In this document: piece after piece, positions 60,201-64,000 of the stretch | How the letters are laid out: every line of letters begins with the position of its first letter | How positions within the stretch are numbered: the stretch's first letter is position 1 | Assembly: GCA_012064415.1 (NCBI GenBank) | Contig: SSNU01000209.1 | Coordinates: 62,001-126,000 of the forward strand | DNA from: Gyrodactylus bullatarudis | Lineage: Eukaryota > Platyhelminthes > Monogenea > Gyrodactylidea > Gyrodactylidae | Direction of reading: 5' to 3' | DNA: 64,000 bases | Notes under the pieces: generated by a model | What the model was told of the DNA's origin: nothing | Database searches by the model: none | Seen by the model: the letters and a program-made list of their open reading frames with translations, nothing else | Made by a program: the position numbers and the translations under genes

Positions 60201-61501
60201 AAACCAAGTCCATAGATTTTTTACTATGAAAAATTTGCCATAAACAAGGGGGGGACTATAGTGTAGAAGAACAACTATTCATTTTGAACAATCCCACTGA
60301 TCGAACAAAGGGTTTTTCTTTAGAAACAAGAAAGTACATTCAGGATGTTTAATTAAAGACCCGAACCAAAATTTCTCATTGGCTCAGAATTGTTCTTGAT
60401 AAACCTTAAGATTATCATTTGTTTGTTATGCACGAAGAAATATTAAATATTATTAACGAATGAAGAATAAATAATTTTAATTTTTTCAGCAAAAATTTTC
60501 AAATGAAAGTTCAAAAAAATTTGGCGCTACTTCAAGATTTGAAATTTGCAGTATTTTCCTTAAAATTTGATCTTTTCTAATTTTTTTTCTCCGTATCGTG
60601 TAAGAGGGCCTCATGATCTAGACTCCAAAAAATCTCCAAATCAAATTCGATTTTTTGACGAAAAAAATAAAAATTTTGTAAGAATCATAAATTCCTATCT
60701 TCATATTAACTAGGTGTAGTATTGGTAAGATGTGTGCAAATTTTTGCCATAATGTTGGGGAAGGATGCTATTTATTTTCAAAATTTTTCAATTTTACTGG
60801 CCCCTCTTGTATTTCCCTGATATGCCATCAAGTTTTATCAAAGGCTTATTGATTTTTGGCTCTCTCAAATTTTGACTACTAACATTTTTAAAATCATTTT
60901 TGACCTCCTTGTCTAGTTGTAAGGCTAGAAAAACTCTTAGTCTTACTTTGAAAACAAAAAAATTTTAAGCTCAAAATTGTAAAATTGGAATTAGGTGTCA
61001 GTTGAATAAAAATCCAAATTTTTCTTGATCTAAAAGAAACCATTCATAACTAGATGAAGTCTAAGCCATTTATAGAAAGGTAAAATTTAACTCTTATTAG
61101 TCTTATAGAGACTTCCTCTCTTACTGTATAAAAACTGAAACTAATTCACAGATATTTTATCAAAAGGTTGAAAGAGATTTAAAGAAAGCTGTAAAATTGT
61201 GCTAATCGTTTCTGTAGTAAAAATCAATCAAAAGTCGGATGAAATTTCAATTAAAACGTCCTTTTTTCCATTTTAAGGTATTGAGAAAGCAACAAAATCC
61301 TATACATATCTTATGCAAACCACGCAATGTTTTGGCATCGATGATAACACCCTGTTTATGAATTTTGGAAATTTCATCATTGACTTTCTAAATCAAGAGC
61401 TAGCCCTGGCCTCTGTTCGGATAAGGAACAGAGATTTCAGTATTAACTCAAAAATTCGAAGAACAATTGTCGAAAACTCTGACCCACCCTCTAATCGATA
61501 A
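57231..61501 (+). CDS. Divergent phosphagen-kinase-like protein (copy B), likely inactive
   Basis: Five exons join in frame: 57231-57611, 58226-58445, 58505-58673, 59474-59660, 61278-61501, about 393 aa; the first exon was not found. Fold landmarks of arginine/creatine kinase appear in order: AECYDTFQSFFLPIIYAKH (family AYxxFxxLFxPIIxxxH), QWPIGRAIWFNANRTVFVW followed by INQKDHLKIIFI (WPxGRGIxxNxxKTFLVWxNEEDHLRxIS), HPVYGFITISPGLIG, and a C-terminal helical region. Catalytic residues are gone: the NEEDH glutamate is lysine (NQKDH), the cysteine of CPTNLGT is serine, and the SxRVRxGR nucleotide-binding segment reads YRYEISRNIAGR. Introns of 0.6-1.6 kb are far longer than elsewhere. All five exons remain open, which favours an expressed pseudo-enzyme. 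Confidence 0.7.
59893..60000 (+). repeat. Dispersed repeat shared with 54165-54275
   Basis: tgttctggtatacaagatctcgatt and gaattttattacgag align with the 54-kb copy in the same order and spacing. It lies within the 1.6-kb intron of copy B. No coding potential was seen. Confidence 0.55.
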
Positions 61502-61563
61502 GAGAGAACGACAAAAACTTTGATGAGAATTTGTACTGTATTTTATTTTAGAAAAGAGGAATT

Positions 61564-63273
61564 TTAGAATTTTTGAAAGAGATACTCATCAAATATTCCA
61601 TCGACTTCTTCCTCAGGTTCACACTTTGGAAAGTGATCTGTTCCAGCCTCTGGTATGTAGGGAGCTCGTAACTAGAATTTAATTTTTTCATTAATTTTCT
61701 CAATTAACCTAGTTAATATGAATGTTTTTAACAAGATTCTCAATTTTTTCATCAAGGCAATTCATATTTGATCGAGAAATTATTTTGAAATCTAGATCAT
61801 GAAAGAATCCTTTTTCAAGAAAATTATGGCATAATTCAAATCTCGAGTTTGCGTCAAATTCCCATATTTTGGAACTTGGGTTGAAAAAATTTTGCTGATT
61901 TCAAAGTGAGAGAAGGATCAAAAGTTGATTTTGAGGATCACGATTAGACAAAAAAACCGATTATCCCCATAAAACTTTGGATAAATTTGTTAATTTTCAG
62001 GGATCCTCAAAATTTCATCAAGTAGGCCAAATGATCAAAAAATCAAAATTTGATTTTCCCACGATAATGGGGTTAAGGCTAGGAACGTAATAGAACCATA
62101 AAATTAGAATTTGTACACCAATTCAAAATATTTTATTAAAGATACCAACAACAATCCACTGCCAGATGACAAAAATTTGCATAAAACCTGTCATTAACAA
62201 ACATTCAATCGAGTTTTATCAATTTTTCTGAATTTGTAATAATACCTTATTCACAACCCCAACTAAAAGACTGAAATAGACCATGAATCTATCAGTTTAA
62301 CACAATTTCCTTAATAAATCATTCAATAGAAATTTTTCATCCTCACCAATTTAACACTGATTATTAAAAACTTTATTTATAATTTAAAAAATTTCTAATT
62401 TTTGGTTTTAATAATTTCTTCATTTCTCCAAAAACGCGCAATGAATGAATGCTACAATCTTAAATGGGGTGATTCTCTAAATCTGATTCAGCATTTGTGA
62501 TTTCTTCATATTACTGGGATCCTAAAATTTCAACTTTTGATCTTTCTCTCACATTGAAATTAGCGCTAATTAGAGATTTGAAATATGCCATGTTTTCCTT
62601 AAAAAACGTATGATATCTTGATGAAAAAATTAAGAATTTTCTAAAAATCATAAATTCCCATCTTCATATTAACTAGCTTTATACAATAGAAAATAGGGTT
62701 CAATTCTTGAGCAGTTATGTGAGATAATTCAGTTTATGTTTATCTATAAATTGATGACAAGTTTCATCTTTATAAATGGTCCGACTATTTACGAGTGAAT
62801 TTTGCTATTCTCAGGGTTTTTGGGTTTGATTGTTTTAATTCAAATAGCAAGACTTTTTGCAGAATTACTTTGATTGAATGAAAATTGAGAAATTTTTGCT
62901 CTATCAGACCTGATGCAAAAATATTATTCCTCAAACATTTATAGAATTTATCATGTTTTAAACATCATAAGAATCATAGTTAGATTATAAGAAAGATTTT
63001 AAGAAAGCTCAAAGCTCTTACAACAAATCTTAAACTTTTGGGCACTTTGTAGAGATGAATCGAGTTTTCACAGAGTTTTGAGACTAAAGTGTAGCATAAA
63101 TTCTTTGAGCAATGGTTACTCACATCTTGTTTGTAAAGTCTAATCCAGTTGATAAGGTTGAAGAACTCATGTTTCTTTGTTTCCCCGGCTGTGTACCTAT
63201 AGACTGGATCGTAACGGCATAGGTTATTTATCAAATCAGTGGTTCTGTTACTGAAATGTGTTGGAAATGACAT
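61564..63273 (-). CDS. AGC kinase, PKA catalytic-subunit-like, C-terminal exons
   Basis: Exon 63124-63273 encodes SFPTHFSNRTTDLINNL, RYDPVYRYTAGETKKHEFF and NLINWIRLYKQD, matching the end of the PKA C-lobe (RFPSHFSSDLKDLLRNL, HKWFATTDWIAIYQRKV). Exon 61564-61671, in the same phase, gives LRAPYIPEAGTDHFPKCEP, acidic residues and the terminal hydrophobic motif FQKF, as in PKA's FSEF end. Both are phase-0 exons with good splice signals (GTGAGT; TAG). The 1.45-kb intron between them is filled with dispersed repeats. An alternative last exon at 63030-63083 would end the protein early without the hydrophobic motif. Upstream kinase exons lie beyond 63273; only a weak candidate near 63590-63690 was seen. 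Its stop is 62 bp from the convergent copy B stop. Confidence 0.75.
61830..62690. repeat. Dispersed repeat cluster in the PKA-like intron
   Basis: 61840-62090 is a diverged copy of the 13.84-14.22 kb inverted-repeat element (gatcaaaag, gattagacaaaaaaac, aagtaggccaaatgatcaaa, cgataatggggttaa in the same order). 62640-62680 (atcataaattcccatcttca) repeats 60685-60715 almost exactly. Confidence 0.65.
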
Positions 63274-64000
63274 CTGGAATAGATCAAATGGGTCATTTTT
63301 TGATCGATAACTTCTTAACCAAAAATAATTGCTTTGAAAACAACTGTAGATTCTTAATAAGCGTATTCACAAACCATAAGATAGACAAAAGATTGAATGC
63401 GAGTCATGAAAAAAATTCTCTGGGACTTTAAGGGGGTTAAACATGACGTTTAGGGTTTACATTTTATTGAAAATACGAAAATTTAGATGGGTAACAATTT
63501 TAGCATATCTAACACCCATTGGACACTATTATCGCTTAGAATATTCAATTTTTTCCCGAAAAAGGCTAACTTTTTAGATCTCAAGAACTGATTTCATGGT
63601 TGACCACATTTTCGAGTTCTAAGGTTTCTATGGTTTCTTGATAAAAGCTTCCCTCTTTTATTTCTTTGATCTGAATGAGAGGGTTTTCAAAAAAACGTTC
63701 ATTTTAAAAAACAAGTCATCTTTGAATTATTTTTTATCCTAAATTTATCGATAGCTACCATTCTTTCTGAGAAATCATTTAATTGGTTCGCGATAAAAAT
63801 AACCAAGTAAATCGTAGACTTTAGTTGTAGCTGAATAAATCATGGATCATTCGAAAGAGTGTTAGTTCTTCATTCAGGCAAAAGTGGTTAGTTTCTTTAA
63901 AAGAGAATTACGGCTTACGAAAGTTACCTTTCCCATATATATTACTAGCTGGGGCTTTAAGGGTTATTTAATTTCTTTTTTTTTATGAAAATTAAATCTC
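63274..64000. other. Intron or upstream part of the PKA-like gene, unassigned
   Basis: Should contain intron sequence and perhaps earlier exons of the minus-strand kinase. A minus-strand open stretch at 63590-63690 reads ENPLIQIKEIKEGSFYQETI but has no clear splice sites and is not called. Otherwise AT-rich and featureless. Confidence 0.35.

Noticed and set aside
1..64000. CRISPR arrays, prokaryotic operons, Shine-Dalgarno sites
   Set aside because: The genes are spliced animal genes. No regular spacer-repeat array was seen.

Overview
The window is nuclear DNA of a small-genome animal. It is AT-rich, the genes are animal-specific (axonemal dynein DNAH2, Kv4 potassium channel, Bora, TBCCD1, RTRAF, MOB4, a CHD3/4/5-type protein, a lamellipodin/RIAM-type adaptor), and the code is standard. 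Most introns are 24-36 nt with GT-AG ends, and genes are packed with almost no spacers: three convergent pairs have 3, 11 and 48 bp between stop codons, and four divergent pairs have 35-105 bp between start codons. An intact ciliary dynein together with introns this short fits a mesozoan, most likely a dicyemid (a group reported to have extremely short introns) or possibly an orthonectid. That placement is inference. Exons below were assembled by eye from splice consensus, frame continuity and remembered family alignments.

1-13 kb is dense with single genes: the start of an MRL-family adaptor (-), WDR26/GID7 (-), Bora (+), an unrecognised 243-aa protein (-), a CHD3/4/5-like protein with a decayed ATPase (+), and TMEM203 (+). 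13.2-17 kb is repeat territory: a long inverted repeat, then a Penelope-like element whose upstream terminal repeat carries a hammerhead-ribozyme motif. 17-27 kb holds an ADAL-type deaminase (+), an unrecognised gene (-), a Kv4 channel with no C-terminal tail (-), MOB4 (+), TBCCD1 (+), RTRAF (-) and a small unrecognised gene (+). 27.2-44.0 kb is one complete DNAH2 dynein heavy chain gene (25 exons, about 4,435 residues, -). One of its introns carries a solo Penelope terminal repeat with a well-formed hammerhead. 44-47.3 kb holds mitochondrial mS25, a minimal ESCO cohesin acetyltransferase and an SLC16-type transporter, all +.

47.3-64 kb is looser and repeat-rich: two truncated Ty3/Gypsy elements joined head to head, two phosphagen-kinase-like sequences that have both lost the catalytic cysteine, and the C-terminal exons of a PKA-like kinase (-) cut by the window end.

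The strongest unusual signals are the minimal introns with overlapping 3' ends, the two apparent pseudo-enzymes (CHD-like and phosphagen-kinase-like), and the hammerhead-bearing Penelope repeats.
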